Source: a virus. Taken from it: 22,052 nucleotides of DNA. The first letter of the stretch is position 1. Every line of letters starts with the position of its first letter. Shown here piece after piece: positions 12,228-20,071 of the stretch. Position numbers and translations under genes: made by a program. The notes under the pieces were generated by a model. The model did no database searches. It saw nothing but the letters and a program-made list of their open reading frames with translations, and was not told the DNA's origin. The stretch covers positions 1-22,052 of IMG/VR virus record IMGVR_UViG_3300025828_000221. One strand, written 5' to 3'.

Positions 12228-14731
12228 TGGCGATTGAAAAACAAGGCTTGGGCACAGAGAACGATCCTGACGTGATGCCGATGGGTAGCGCGATGGAAAT
12301 CGAGCCTGAGATGACTCGCAACGATGAGATCCGCAACGCAGCCGAGATATTGGTGCGGGAAGAAGAGATACTGATTGATGACGAGATCGACGCTGTTGAG
12401 GAGCAGATAGACACCGACTTCAACGCGAACTTGGTTGATTTCATCTCAGACAGTGATTTATCCAAGCTGGCGAGCGATGTTATTGGTTCGATCAAATCAG
12501 ACAAAGAAAGCCGTAGCGAGTGGGAAAAGACGTACACCGATGGTTTGAAGTATCTGGGCATGAAGTTCGATGAGTCTCGCAGCCAGCCCTTTGAAGGCTC
12601 AAGCGGCGTTATTCACCCAATCTTGGCGGAATCGGTTACGCAGTTTCAGGCGCAGGCGTACAAAGAGCTGCTACCCGCCAAGGGGCCGGTCAAGACCGAA
12701 ATCGTGGGTGTACGCAGCCCAGAGGTCGAAATGCAGGCTGGTCGCGTCCAAGACTTCATGAATTATTACATCATGAACATCATGGAAGAGTACGACCCAG
12801 AGCTGGATATGCTCCTGTTCTATCTGCCGCTCGCAGGCTCGGCTTTCAAGAAAGTGTACTTCGACACTGGCACAAGCCGTGCAATGAGCAAGTTCATCGA
12901 GCCTCAAGATCTTATTGTGCCTTACGAGGCCACCGATCTGTTCAGCGCAGAGCGTGTGACGCACGTTCTCAACATGAGCCGTAACGAGATCAAAAAGCAG
13001 CAGATCAACGGGTTTTATGCCGATGTCGAGTTGAAGGGCGGTTCTATGACCGTCAGCCGAAGCGACATTGACGAGCAGATTGACGAGATCGAGGGCATGG
13101 AGCCTTCGTATCAAGAAGACCGTGATCACGTCGTTTTTGAGACGCACACCATACTTGATATACCCGGCTTTGAGGACGTAGGAGAGGATGGCGAGCCTAC
13201 AGGCTTGAAGCTGCCGTACATCGTCACGATAGACGAAGGAAGCCAAAAAGTTTTGTCGATCAGACGCAACTACATCGAGACTGACCCGCGCAAGGCTAAG
13301 ATCAACTTCTTCGTGCAGTATAAGTTTTTACCGGGACTCGGTTTTTATGGTCTAGGGCTAAGCCACATGATCGGTGGCATTTCCAAGTCGGCCACGTCGA
13401 TTCTGCGCCAGCTCATTGATGCAGGCACTTTGGCGAACCTGCCAGCAGGCTTCAAGGCTCGCGGTATGCGTATTCGTGACGAGGACAGCCCATTACAACC
13501 GGGCGAGTTCCGCGACATCGACACCACTGGTGCTTCGTTACGCGAAAACTTGATACCGCTGCCCATCAAAGAACCTAGCAACGTGCTCATGCAGCTCTTA
13601 GGGCTGCTTGTAGAGTCTGGTAAGCGGTTTGCGTCAATAGCCGACATGAATGTCGGTGATATGAATCAAGCCATGCCAGTGGGCACTACAGTGGCTCTGC
13701 TGGAGCGTGGCACCAAGGTCATGAGCGCGATTCACAAGCGCCTGCACTACAGCCAGAAGCTGGAATTTCAGCTTCTTGCCAAAGTATTTGCCGAGTATCT
13801 GCCACCCAGCTATCCGTATGTCTCGCGCAACGGCCCACAAGAGATCATGGGTCAGGATTTTGATGGCCGAGTTGATGTCATCCCTGTATCAGATCCCAAT
13901 ATCTTCAGCCAATCACAGCGCATCACAATGGCTCAAGAGCTGCTAACGATGGTGCAATCTAACCCTGAGCTACACGGGCCACAGGGCATCTATGAGGCGT
14001 ACAGGCGCATGTACTCGGCTCTCGGCGTTGATGATGTGGACAGCCTCATACAGCCGCCCCCACCGCCACCACAGCCAATGCCGGTTGATGCAGGCATAGA
14101 AAATAGTGGCTTCTTGATGGGGCAACCAGCGCAAGCGTTTGAGCCACAGAACCATCAGGCTCACATCGATGCTCACAGATCGTTGTTTTTGACCGACGTG
14201 GTTAAGCAGAACCCGCCGCTTCAGGGCATGGTCATTGGACACATGATGCAGCACTTGCAGTTCATGGCTGGTCAGATGGTTCAAGACCAGATACCGCCAG
14301 AGCTGAACCAACAGATGCAAGAAATGCAGGCCGCGCAACAGTCAGGACAGGTTCCCCCCCAGCAGCTTCAACAGATGCAAAGCCAGATTCAGATGCAAAT
14401 CGAGCAGATATCATCGCCAGTTTTGGCTCAATTGACGCAAGAACTGCTTGAGTCGATTGGTCAGGGCGACGAGACAGATCCTCTGGTTCAGATTAGACAG
14501 CAAGAGCTTATGCTGAAAGAAAAGGCCATTGATTCTGAAAACGAGCAGTTTGAGGCCAAGCAACAACAACGTGCTGAAGAGAAGCTGTTGGAGACAGAGA
14601 TTGCCAAGCAGCGCCTTGGTATCCAGAAGGAAGTTGCGGACGATAAGCTTGATGTGGCACTTCGTCGCCTAGAGCAGCAAGCGGAGCTGAAGCTCCTAGA
14701 CATGCAAAACAAAAACATGGGAGGCCGATAA
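12227..14731 (+). CDS. Portal protein, 834 aa
   Basis: Forms the dodecameric ring at the capsid vertex through which TerL pumps DNA. Evidence is position directly after terL, size, and recognisable portal sequence such as SEWEKTYTDGLKYLGMKF, SGVIHPILAESVTQFQAQAY and the helical core QYKFLPGLGFYGLGLSHMIG followed by ATSILRQLIDAGTLANLPAG. It is a long portal. After the core there is a Pro run (QPPPPPPQPMP, near residue 612), a Gln/Met-rich region (about 685-745) and a long charged helix to the end (KQQQRAEEKLLETEIAKQR), which could form an extended barrel inside the capsid. This C-terminal reading is inference. The start overlaps the terL stop. Confidence 0.9.
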   Translation: MAIEKQGLGTENDPDVMPMGSAMEIEPEMTRNDEIRNAAEILVREEEILIDDEIDAVEEQIDTDFNANLVDFISDSDLSKLASDVIGSIKSDKESRSEWEKTYTDGLKYLGMKFDESRSQPFEGSSGVIHPILAESVTQFQAQAYKELLPAKGPVKTEIVGVRSPEVEMQAGRVQDFMNYYIMNIMEEYDPELDMLLFYLPLAGSAFKKVYFDTGTSRAMSKFIEPQDLIVPYEATDLFSAERVTHVLNMSRNEIKKQQINGFYADVELKGGSMTVSRSDIDEQIDEIEGMEPSYQEDRDHVVFETHTILDIPGFEDVGEDGEPTGLKLPYIVTIDEGSQKVLSIRRNYIETDPRKAKINFFVQYKFLPGLGFYGLGLSHMIGGISKSATSILRQLIDAGTLANLPAGFKARGMRIRDEDSPLQPGEFRDIDTTGASLRENLIPLPIKEPSNVLMQLLGLLVESGKRFASIADMNVGDMNQAMPVGTTVALLERGTKVMSAIHKRLHYSQKLEFQLLAKVFAEYLPPSYPYVSRNGPQEIMGQDFDGRVDVIPVSDPNIFSQSQRITMAQELLTMVQSNPELHGPQGIYEAYRRMYSALGVDDVDSLIQPPPPPPQPMPVDAGIENSGFLMGQPAQAFEPQNHQAHIDAHRSLFLTDVVKQNPPLQGMVIGHMMQHLQFMAGQMVQDQIPPELNQQMQEMQAAQQSGQVPPQQLQQMQSQIQMQIEQISSPVLAQLTQELLESIGQGDETDPLVQIRQQELMLKEKAIDSENEQFEAKQQQRAEEKLLETEIAKQRLGIQKEVADDKLDVALRRLEQQAELKLLDMQNKNMGGR

Positions 14732-15063
14732 TGGCTGATTTGATTTCATCAACAAGTTATGTGCGACAGCGAATCGAAGAGCTGCGCGAAAGCAAAAAGC
14801 TTGCTAGGCAAGTGGAAATCGCTTTGGCAGAGAAGAAAGCTGAAGATGCTGCTGAGAAGAAAAGAAAGAGCGATGCTCGGATTGCTGCAAAGTTGGCGAG
14901 AATCGCTGGCGAAGAACCGCCTGTAATTGAAGAGCCAGCGGTTGAAGCAGTGGTCGCTGAAGAGGTTCAAGAAGAGCTTGTTATCGAGGAAGAGCCTATT
15001 ATCAAAAAAGCGGCTAAAAAGGCCGCTGTGAAGAAAGAAACTGAAGAAAGCGAGGAAGACTGA
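14731..15063 (+). CDS. Charged low-complexity protein, 110 aa
   Basis: No family recognised. Residues about 1-60 are a highly charged helix (RQRIEELRESKKLARQVEIA), followed by an acidic Ala/Val/Glu segment and a Lys-Ala stretch (KKAAKKAAVKKE) like those of histone H1-like tails, then an acidic end. It overlaps the portal stop (TAATG) and the next start (ATG within TGATGA), so it is tightly coupled to head-gene expression. It may be a portal-associated or assembly factor, or a nucleic-acid-contacting protein; the sequence does not decide. Confidence 0.72.
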   Translation: MADLISSTSYVRQRIEELRESKKLARQVEIALAEKKAEDAAEKKRKSDARIAAKLARIAGEEPPVIEEPAVEAVVAEEVQEELVIEEEPIIKKAAKKAAVKKETEESEED

Positions 15064-15233
15064 TGAAAGATATGAGCAGAATCAAGAAGGTTGATTCACC
15101 AACCAAAAGCATCAAATCTGGCCCTACATCCCCTGAGCTGATTCGTCGCACGATGGGTGGTGAGATCAAGGTGATCAAGGCGCGTGGTGCCGGTGCTGCA
15201 ACCCGTGGTTTCGATTTCCATGAGAAAGTTTAG
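15063..15233 (+). CDS. Small basic protein, 56 aa
   Basis: MKDMSRIKKVDSPTKSIKSG is followed by SPELIRRTMGGEIKVIKARG and the ending GAGAATRGFDFHEKV. The Gly/Ala-rich GAGAATRG segment near the C-terminus is a feature I recall in small unnamed marine phage proteins between portal and capsid genes. Strongly basic; function unknown. The ATG overlaps the previous stop, and its stop TAG shares its last base with the GTG start of the next gene, so both ends are supported by coupling. Confidence 0.7.
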   Translation: MKDMSRIKKVDSPTKSIKSGPTSPELIRRTMGGEIKVIKARGAGAATRGFDFHEKV

Positions 15234-15415
15234 TGGATGACATTGATCTTGGGTCGCGCTTGAAGCGAGTCATGGCTGAGCGGAAGGAATTGATCCGCGA
15301 GGTCATGATGGACGGTATGTTAAAAGATATAGAACATTATAAAAGTTTGCAAGGCGAGCTAACTGTTATAAACTTGGTCGAGGAAACCATTAAAGAGTTC
15401 TATAAGGAAATCTAA
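15233..15415 (+). CDS. Small helical protein, 60 aa
   Basis: Predicted to be almost entirely helical and charged (RLKRVMAERKELIREVMMDG, then KDIEHYKSLQGELTVINLVE), probably a coiled coil or helical hairpin. The GTG start at 15233 overlaps the preceding stop; no better start is present. No family recognised. It lies directly before the co-chaperonin gene and could be co-translated with it. Confidence 0.68.
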   Translation: MDDIDLGSRLKRVMAERKELIREVMMDGMLKDIEHYKSLQGELTVINLVEETIKEFYKEI

Positions 15416-15416
15416 A

Positions 15417-15836
15417 TTGACTACCCCGACCACGGAATCCGCTTACGTCGCAAGCACGGAGCGCGTTCTTGACCCCACCTTGCTTGATAAATCTGCTTTA
15501 GAGCGTATGCCAGACCCTACGGGTTGGCGCATGTTGGTGCTGCCTTACAAGGGCAAAGCTCAGTCTGATGGCGGTATTCACCTATTGAAAGAGACTGTAG
15601 ACCGTGAGGCACTTGCCACGGTTGTGGCATATGTTGTAAAAATGGGGCCACTTTGCTACGGCGACACGGAAAAGTTTGGCGACACGCCTTGGTGCCAAGA
15701 AAAGCAATGGGTTCTGATCGGTCGTTACTCTGGCGCTCGATTCAAGTTAGAAGACGGTGGCGAGGTCAGGATCATCAATGATGATGAGGTTATTGGCACA
15801 ATTCTTAACCCAGATGACATAGTGAGTTTCACATGA
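15417..15836 (+). CDS. GroES-like co-chaperonin, 139 aa
   Basis: Co-chaperonins cap GroEL and help fold large substrates; T4 gp31 does this for its capsid protein. Here PTGWRMLVLPYKGKAQSDGG matches the first strand and mobile loop of GroES, and GGIHL (52-56) matches the GGIVL tripeptide region that docks on GroEL. The C-terminal DDEVIGTILN matches the final GroES strand (EEVLIMSESDILAIV). It is longer than host GroES (about 97) because of an N-terminal extension of about 30 residues and an insertion near residues 80-95 (CYGDTEKFGDTPWCQ). The TTG start at 15417 follows AAGGAAA; TTG may keep the level low. It precedes scaffold and capsid genes and overlaps the former by ATGA. Confidence 0.88.
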   Translation: MTTPTTESAYVASTERVLDPTLLDKSALERMPDPTGWRMLVLPYKGKAQSDGGIHLLKETVDREALATVVAYVVKMGPLCYGDTEKFGDTPWCQEKQWVLIGRYSGARFKLEDGGEVRIINDDEVIGTILNPDDIVSFT

Positions 15837-16780
15837 TTGAGAACCAAAACGCCCAGCAAGTCGAAGAAGAGCAGGTCTCTATTGAGGTCACAGAAGACCC
15901 AGTAGAAACCACTGATTCTGGCGACGAGCTTGAGAATTACACCAAATCGGTTTCTAAGCGCATCAACAAGCTGAATGCTAAGCACCGCGAGGCAGAACAG
16001 CGAGCGCAGCAGCTTGAGCAGATTGCTTTGCAGAAAGAGGCAGAGCTTCAGCAGTACCGGCAGTATTCGGTTCAGCAGTCAAACCAAGTCTTGGCGAAAG
16101 AAGAAGAGGCTTTGGCGTCGAAGGAGTCTCAAATTGATGATGTGTATCGCAAGGCTGTCGAAAGCGGCGATGCAGACCTAATAACGAAAGCAGCAAAGCT
16201 CCAGAGCGACATATCTATTCAAAAAGAAAAGCTGCGTGTAGCCAAGGCTCGACAACAGACCGCAGTGCAAGAGCAGGCGTATGTGTCGCAAGGCAATGAG
16301 CAGTTTGTGCAGCAGGAACAATACCGGCAGGCCGAGCAAGAGGTTCAGCCTACAGAGGATGCTCTGGAGTGGCATGAACGCAATCCTTGGTATGCTAACA
16401 AAGACGATGAAGAGGACATGAAGGCAACCCAATATGCCTATTATGTCCACTACAACCTAGCCAACGAGGGCTATGATGTTGGCTCAGATGAGTATTACGA
16501 GGAGTTGGACAGCCGTGTAGGTACGGTTTATCCTCACACGAAATCCGCTAAAAGTGGATCTAAGACCGTTCAAAGTGGAAGCAGACCCGCTGTGCAAAGA
16601 GTCGCTTCCGCCTCCCAAGGAGGTCGGTCAAAAACACAAGGCAAAAAGAATGGCGTGAGCTTTTCTAAGTCAGAACTAGAGCGTCTCAGAGGTCTCAAGC
16701 CGCACAATATGTCTGAAGAGGCATGGTTGCAGCGAGTAGCCAAAGAGAAGCAAAAAATTGCAGCAAGAGAGGCAAGCTAA
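15833..16780 (+). CDS. Probable scaffold protein, 315 aa
   Basis: Scaffold proteins organise capsid subunits during assembly and then leave. This protein has the usual traits: acidic disordered N-terminus, a long Gln/Glu-rich coiled coil (about residues 35-175), the block ALEWHERNPWYANKDDEEDM that I recall from phage scaffold-like proteins, a Ser/Gly-rich linker and a basic helical end (SEEAWLQRVAKEKQKIAARE) that could bind the capsid shell. Position between co-chaperonin and capsid genes supports it. No protease domain is fused to it. ATGA overlap with the upstream gene. Confidence 0.78.
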   Translation: MIENQNAQQVEEEQVSIEVTEDPVETTDSGDELENYTKSVSKRINKLNAKHREAEQRAQQLEQIALQKEAELQQYRQYSVQQSNQVLAKEEEALASKESQIDDVYRKAVESGDADLITKAAKLQSDISIQKEKLRVAKARQQTAVQEQAYVSQGNEQFVQQEQYRQAEQEVQPTEDALEWHERNPWYANKDDEEDMKATQYAYYVHYNLANEGYDVGSDEYYEELDSRVGTVYPHTKSAKSGSKTVQSGSRPAVQRVASASQGGRSKTQGKKNGVSFSKSELERLRGLKPHNMSEEAWLQRVAKEKQKIAAREAS

Positions 16781-16781
16781 A

Positions 16782-17255
16782 ATGGCGGAAACAAAAGCAA
16801 GCGCACGTTCATCCCGTGATTCGCAGTCACACGATAATCAGACTCGCAGAAAGCCGTGGCGACCTGTTCGCTCATTGGAGACTCCTACACCACCGCCGGG
16901 TTATACCTATCGGTGGATCAGGGAGTCGATGTTGGGACAAGAAGATCGAGCTAATGTCTCGCGTCGAATTAGGGAAGGGTGGGAACTCGTAAGAGGGACT
17001 GATCTTCCTGAAGAATGGCGTTCTTTACCGACGATGGACAATGGGCGGCACGAAGGCGTGGTTTACAACGAAGGGTTGCTATTAGCGAAGATCCCTAACG
17101 AGACGGTTGAAGAGCGGAGAGCCTATTATCAGGCTAAAAGCAAAGAAGCCACTGATGCGTTGGACAACACCATGTTCAACGAGACCCGTGGCGATAGCCG
17201 TTATGTTAAATACGATCCTCAACGCGATAGCAACGTCACATTTGGACGTAGATAG
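16782..17255 (+). CDS. Capsid-region hypothetical protein, 157 aa
   Basis: Not assigned to a family. Features are a basic Ser/Arg-rich N-terminus, PPGYTYRWIRESMLGQEDRA followed by NVSRRIREGWELVRGTDLPE, and a helical segment VEERRAYYQAKSKEATDALD. The pattern of a proline-rich entry, Trp-containing helix pair and a LLLAKIPNETVEE block suggests a small virion or assembly protein that binds the capsid interior. The ATG at 16782 follows the scaffold stop by one base; an earlier in-frame ATG lies within the scaffold gene. The final RDSNVTFGRR is positively charged. Confidence 0.72.
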   Translation: MAETKASARSSRDSQSHDNQTRRKPWRPVRSLETPTPPPGYTYRWIRESMLGQEDRANVSRRIREGWELVRGTDLPEEWRSLPTMDNGRHEGVVYNEGLLLAKIPNETVEERRAYYQAKSKEATDALDNTMFNETRGDSRYVKYDPQRDSNVTFGRR

Positions 17256-17267
17256 AGGTAATTACAA

Positions 17268-17852
17268 ATGGCGAATAAAGACGCTGCATTTGGAATGAAG
17301 CCGGTCAGAATGATCGGTGGCGCACCTTATTCTGGTGGCTCAAGTCGATATCGTATTGCTGCGAACTATGGAACATCCATTTTTCAAGGCGATATGGTCG
17401 CTCAAGTCACTGGCGGTACGGTGGAAGTTCACGCTGACGGAGGCACTGTGCCTATCGTTGGCGTATTTAACGGTTGTCAGTACACCGATCCGACTTCGGG
17501 CGAGCAGGTGTTCAGCAACTACTACCCTGCAAGCACCAACGCTTCAGACATCATCGCTTTCATCATTGATGATCCGAATGTTGTTTACGAAGTGCAGGCT
17601 GATGACACATTCCCAGTCGCTGATCTTTTCGGCAACTTCGATATCGTGTACACCAGTGCTGGCAGCACACAAACTGGCATTTCGGGAGCTGAGCTGGACG
17701 TAACCACTGGTGCGACAGCAACGACCCTGCCAATCAAGGCGATTGACATTTCACAAGATCCGAACAACGACGATGTTGCTTCGGCTAACACAAACGTGCT
17801 TGTGGTCATTCAAAACTCAATCTTCGGCGTTAAAGGCGCTGGCTTAGCATAG
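17268..17852 (+). CDS. Probable capsid decoration/accessory protein, 194 aa
   Basis: A beta-rich protein starting MANKDAAFGMKPVRMIGGAP, with SSRYRIAANYGTSIFQGDMV, a VPIVGVFNGCQY strand and DVASANTNVLVVIQNSIFG at the end. Such proteins usually lie directly before or after the major capsid gene in marine phages and are virion components; a decoration or stabilising role is inferred. It has AGAGG upstream of ATG 17268 and is followed by the capsid gene after 11 bases, as one operon. No Cys pairs or membrane segments. Confidence 0.74.
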   Translation: MANKDAAFGMKPVRMIGGAPYSGGSSRYRIAANYGTSIFQGDMVAQVTGGTVEVHADGGTVPIVGVFNGCQYTDPTSGEQVFSNYYPASTNASDIIAFIIDDPNVVYEVQADDTFPVADLFGNFDIVYTSAGSTQTGISGAELDVTTGATATTLPIKAIDISQDPNNDDVASANTNVLVVIQNSIFGVKGAGLA

Positions 17853-17863
17853 GGAGTTAAATA

Positions 17864-18781
17864 ATGGCTATTTCAAGAGCACAACTAGCTAAAGAGCTAG
17901 AGCCGGGTCTGAACTCGCTTTTCGGCATGAGTTACGACTCATATGACCGCGAGTATGAAGAAATCTTTGCCATCGAAGACTCACAGCGAGCCTTTGAAGA
18001 AGAGGTTTTGATCACTGGTTTCGGTGGAGCACCGACCAAAACTGAAGGCCAAGGCGTACAATTCGACAACGCTTCTGAGTCTTATACCGCTCGCTACACG
18101 CACGACACCGTTGCGTTGGCTTTCGCTTTGACCGACGAAGCCGTAGAGGACAACCTTTACGACTCACTGGGCAAGCGATATGTGAAGGCTTTGGCCCGAT
18201 CTATGGCTAACACCAAGGAAGTAAAAGGCGCTGACGTATTGAACAATGCGTTTGATACCAACTTCACTGGCGGTGACGGCGTAACATTGATCAACACGGC
18301 ACACCCTCTAGCGGGTGGCGGCACTGCTGCAAACCGTGCGACATCGATGGCCGACTTGAACGAAACGTCTTTGGAAGATGCGTTGATTGATATCAGCACA
18401 TTCACCGATGACAAGGGTCTAACGATCTCTGTTCAAGCCACGAAGCTGGTTGTTCCACCTCAGTTGACGTTTGTTGCTGACCGCATCCTAAGCTCTACGC
18501 TTCGTAGCGGCACGGCTGACAACGACATCAACGCAATTCGCAACACGGGTGTATTGCCCGGTGGCTACACGGTCAATCACTACCTGACTGACCCTGATGC
18601 CTTCTTCCTGCTGACTAGCGTCACCGACGCTGGTGAAGGCTTGAAGATGTTCCAGCGTACTGCGATGGAAACCACGATGGAGCCAGACTTTACGACTGGC
18701 AACATCCGTTACAAGGCTCGTGAGCGTTACAGCTTCGGCTTTAGTGACTGGCGCGGCATCTACGGCTCACAAGGCGCGTAG
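17864..18781 (+). CDS. Major capsid protein (probable, HK97-fold), 305 aa
   Basis: Likely builds the icosahedral shell. Support: 305 residues with the usual arrangement of an N-terminal helical arm (SRAQLAKELEPGLNSLFGMS), a glycine-rich FGGAPTKTEGQGVQFDNASE loop, a long core helix (GKRYVKALARSMANTKEVKG), and the block NTAHPLAGGGTAANRAT, which I recall from Mu gpT-like major head proteins. Adjacent scaffold, decoration and GroES-like genes agree. GGGAG seven bases before the ATG gives a strong start, as expected for an abundant protein. The gene is followed by a strong terminator at 18796-18821. Confidence 0.88.
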   Translation: MAISRAQLAKELEPGLNSLFGMSYDSYDREYEEIFAIEDSQRAFEEEVLITGFGGAPTKTEGQGVQFDNASESYTARYTHDTVALAFALTDEAVEDNLYDSLGKRYVKALARSMANTKEVKGADVLNNAFDTNFTGGDGVTLINTAHPLAGGGTAANRATSMADLNETSLEDALIDISTFTDDKGLTISVQATKLVVPPQLTFVADRILSSTLRSGTADNDINAIRNTGVLPGGYTVNHYLTDPDAFFLLTSVTDAGEGLKMFQRTAMETTMEPDFTTGNIRYKARERYSFGFSDWRGIYGSQGA

Positions 18782-18795
18782 ATACCAAGCAAAAG

Positions 18796-18821
18796 AAAGG
18801 GGGCGTAAGCCCCCTTTTTTT
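18796..18821. terminator. Intrinsic terminator, probably bidirectional
   Basis: AAAGGGGGC-GTAA-GCCCCCTTT forms a 9-bp stem with a GTAA loop, followed by a T run on the plus strand. On the minus strand the T run is broken (TTTCTTTT) but the stem is the same. It ends the capsid operon and faces the end of the leftward cassette. Confidence 0.92.
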
Positions 18822-18823
18822 GT

Positions 18824-18837
18824 GCCGCTTATGCGGC
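18824..18837 (-). other. Stop-codon hairpin at the end of the first reverse gene
   Basis: On the minus strand GCCGC-ATAA-GCGGC is a perfect 5-bp hairpin whose loop contains the TAA stop of the gene ending at 18829. A matching arrangement occurs at 19695-19710. Confidence 0.6.
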
Positions 18838-19680
18838 CTCCTCTAGTATTTCTGCCTTGGTGGGGCGTTTGAAAAACCCAAACTTGGCGTCTTTGTCTGA
18901 CGCTGTGACTGTGGCGGTGAACGTGATACGGCTCTCGCGCTCCGCATCATCAAGGCTCTTGGGAGCTGAACCCCAAACCCGAAACCCTCGATCATCCTGT
19001 ACTAACATCTTGAGCACGTCACCGAAATGCGATGACTGCCATTTGAACGCCAGCACGGTGCCAGTGATAACAATGCGTCCCTCTGGCGCATCCTCTCCAG
19101 CTTCATGGGCGGCGTCACGCTTTTCGCGCTCAGACTCCTGCTGCTCCTGAGCATACTTCTGCAACCTGACCAGATCACCGATCAGCTTTTCGCGGATTGC
19201 TTCACAGATGTCTTCGGGGCATTTAGAGATGGTCAGGAAGCGCATTGGCTTGCCCTGTAATCCATATCGGCCCTTGTCATTGAACTCCCTAGACTGATGA
19301 ATGCAGACGATCTGACGGGTCGCCGCTGGCAACTCCTGCCACTGCGACATGAACTTGTCGGCGCGATCAACAGGCACTTTGAACTCGGTTTTACCCGTGA
19401 ATCCGCCTCTGGTGATGCTTTCGCGCTCTTTTGGAAACGGTAGATACTGACCCGCGAGATATTCGCCTTCAAACTCACTGTCACCCTCGCACCAGTTCCA
19501 GACGTAGCCGTCGCAAGGCGCGTGTAACCGACCAGACTTTTCCGAGTAAACAGGCTCCAAATCCTCGTTGTACTCCGCCGCCATACGCTTGATGCGAGCG
19601 TCATAAGCCTTCACGCCGCGCTGACGCGCCAGCTCGTACTCGTCAATGCGATTTTCCAACCAGTTCCAAAAATTACCCAT
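18829..19680 (-). CDS. Protein with C-terminal OB-fold-like domain, 283 aa
   Basis: The N-terminal half is helical with aromatic-rich segments (CDGYVWNWCEGDSEFEGEYL); a coiled linker (YAQEQQESEREKRDAAHEAG) leads to a C-terminal beta domain, about residues 200-280: GRIVITGTVLAFKWQSSHFG, then KMLVQDDRGFRVWGSAP and ITFTATVTASDKDAKFGFFK. I recall this 'RGFRVWG ... FTATV ... FGFFKRP' pattern from uncharacterised phage and actinobacterial proteins; it looks like an OB fold, so nucleic-acid binding is plausible but unproven. ATG 19680 has AAGGAG and an in-frame GTG directly before it. Second gene of a leftward two-gene cassette set between capsid and other virion genes. Confidence 0.75.
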   Translation of the reverse strand: MGNFWNWLENRIDEYELARQRGVKAYDARIKRMAAEYNEDLEPVYSEKSGRLHAPCDGYVWNWCEGDSEFEGEYLAGQYLPFPKERESITRGGFTGKTEFKVPVDRADKFMSQWQELPAATRQIVCIHQSREFNDKGRYGLQGKPMRFLTISKCPEDICEAIREKLIGDLVRLQKYAQEQQESEREKRDAAHEAGEDAPEGRIVITGTVLAFKWQSSHFGDVLKMLVQDDRGFRVWGSAPKSLDDAERESRITFTATVTASDKDAKFGFFKRPTKAEILEEAA

Positions 19681-19694
19681 CACTTTCTCCTTCG

Positions 19695-19710
19695 GGCGGC
19701 TTACGCCGCC
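19695..19710 (-). other. Stop-codon hairpin between the two reverse genes
   Basis: On the minus strand GGCGGC-GTAA-GCCGCC forms a 6-bp stem; the loop holds the TAA stop of the gene ending at 19701. The Shine-Dalgarno of the next gene begins a few bases later. It has no T run, so it is not a normal terminator. Confidence 0.6.
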
Positions 19711-20045
19711 TTGTTTAAGTTGACTGTCTCGAAGCCGCAATTTGCGACCAAGTAAAACTGACCGTCCATTTCCAGCACGTCACCAACCGACACGCTGCTC
19801 ATTTGCGCGTGTTTTTTAACTAGCTCTGGCTTTTCCCAAAGGTTTGTCAGTCGAAAAACTTCGCCCAAGTCCGTAGCATCTACCGTGGCAACATGGTTAT
19901 AAGCGTGGAACCATTGAGTCAGGTCAATTTTGCCCATGCCTTTGTCTGCGAAAGCCATAGTTTTTCCTGAAGCGCCCCATCCCTCTTTGTTCAAAAGATC
20001 GATGTCTTCTTGCGTGAGGTGAAACTGGTAGATTTTTACTGTCAT
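19701..20045 (-). CDS. Hypothetical protein, 114 aa
   Basis: No family recognised. The sequence combines helices (LTQEDIDLLNKEGWGASGKT) with beta segments (HAYNHVATVDATDLGEVFRL and VGDVLEMDGQFYLVANCGFE), so a compact alpha/beta fold is likely; the QFYLVANCGFE end recalls small accessory proteins encoded near YodL/antirestriction-type genes, but I do not claim that family. Three tandem ATGs are present (20051, 20048, 20045); the last is chosen because GGAGA then lies seven bases upstream. First gene of the reverse cassette, driven by the promoter at 20072-20099. It ends in Lys-Ala-Ala with the stop in a hairpin loop. Confidence 0.7.
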   Translation of the reverse strand: MTVKIYQFHLTQEDIDLLNKEGWGASGKTMAFADKGMGKIDLTQWFHAYNHVATVDATDLGEVFRLTNLWEKPELVKKHAQMSSVSVGDVLEMDGQFYLVANCGFETVNLNKAA

Positions 20046-20071
20046 CATCATTCTCCGTTGTTATGGCCCTA

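Noticed and set aside
11815-12561. 248-codon minus-strand frame with Ser/Ile runs opposite terL and portal
   Set aside because: The Ser/Ile low complexity is the antisense of acidic codons in the portal N-terminus; no start signals.
12671-13246. 191-codon minus-strand frame opposite the portal
   Set aside because: Antisense shadow of the portal; no ribosome site.
15429-15452. Fourth copy of the CACGG promoter motif (TTGACT ... CACGG) at the co-chaperonin start
   Set aside because: Only the CACGG pentamer is shared, TTG here is the start codon, and no -10 follows at the right spacing.
19695-19710. Intrinsic terminator between the two reverse genes
   Set aside because: The GC hairpin is not followed by a T run and the next gene's RBS begins straight after it, so it would not end transcription by itself.
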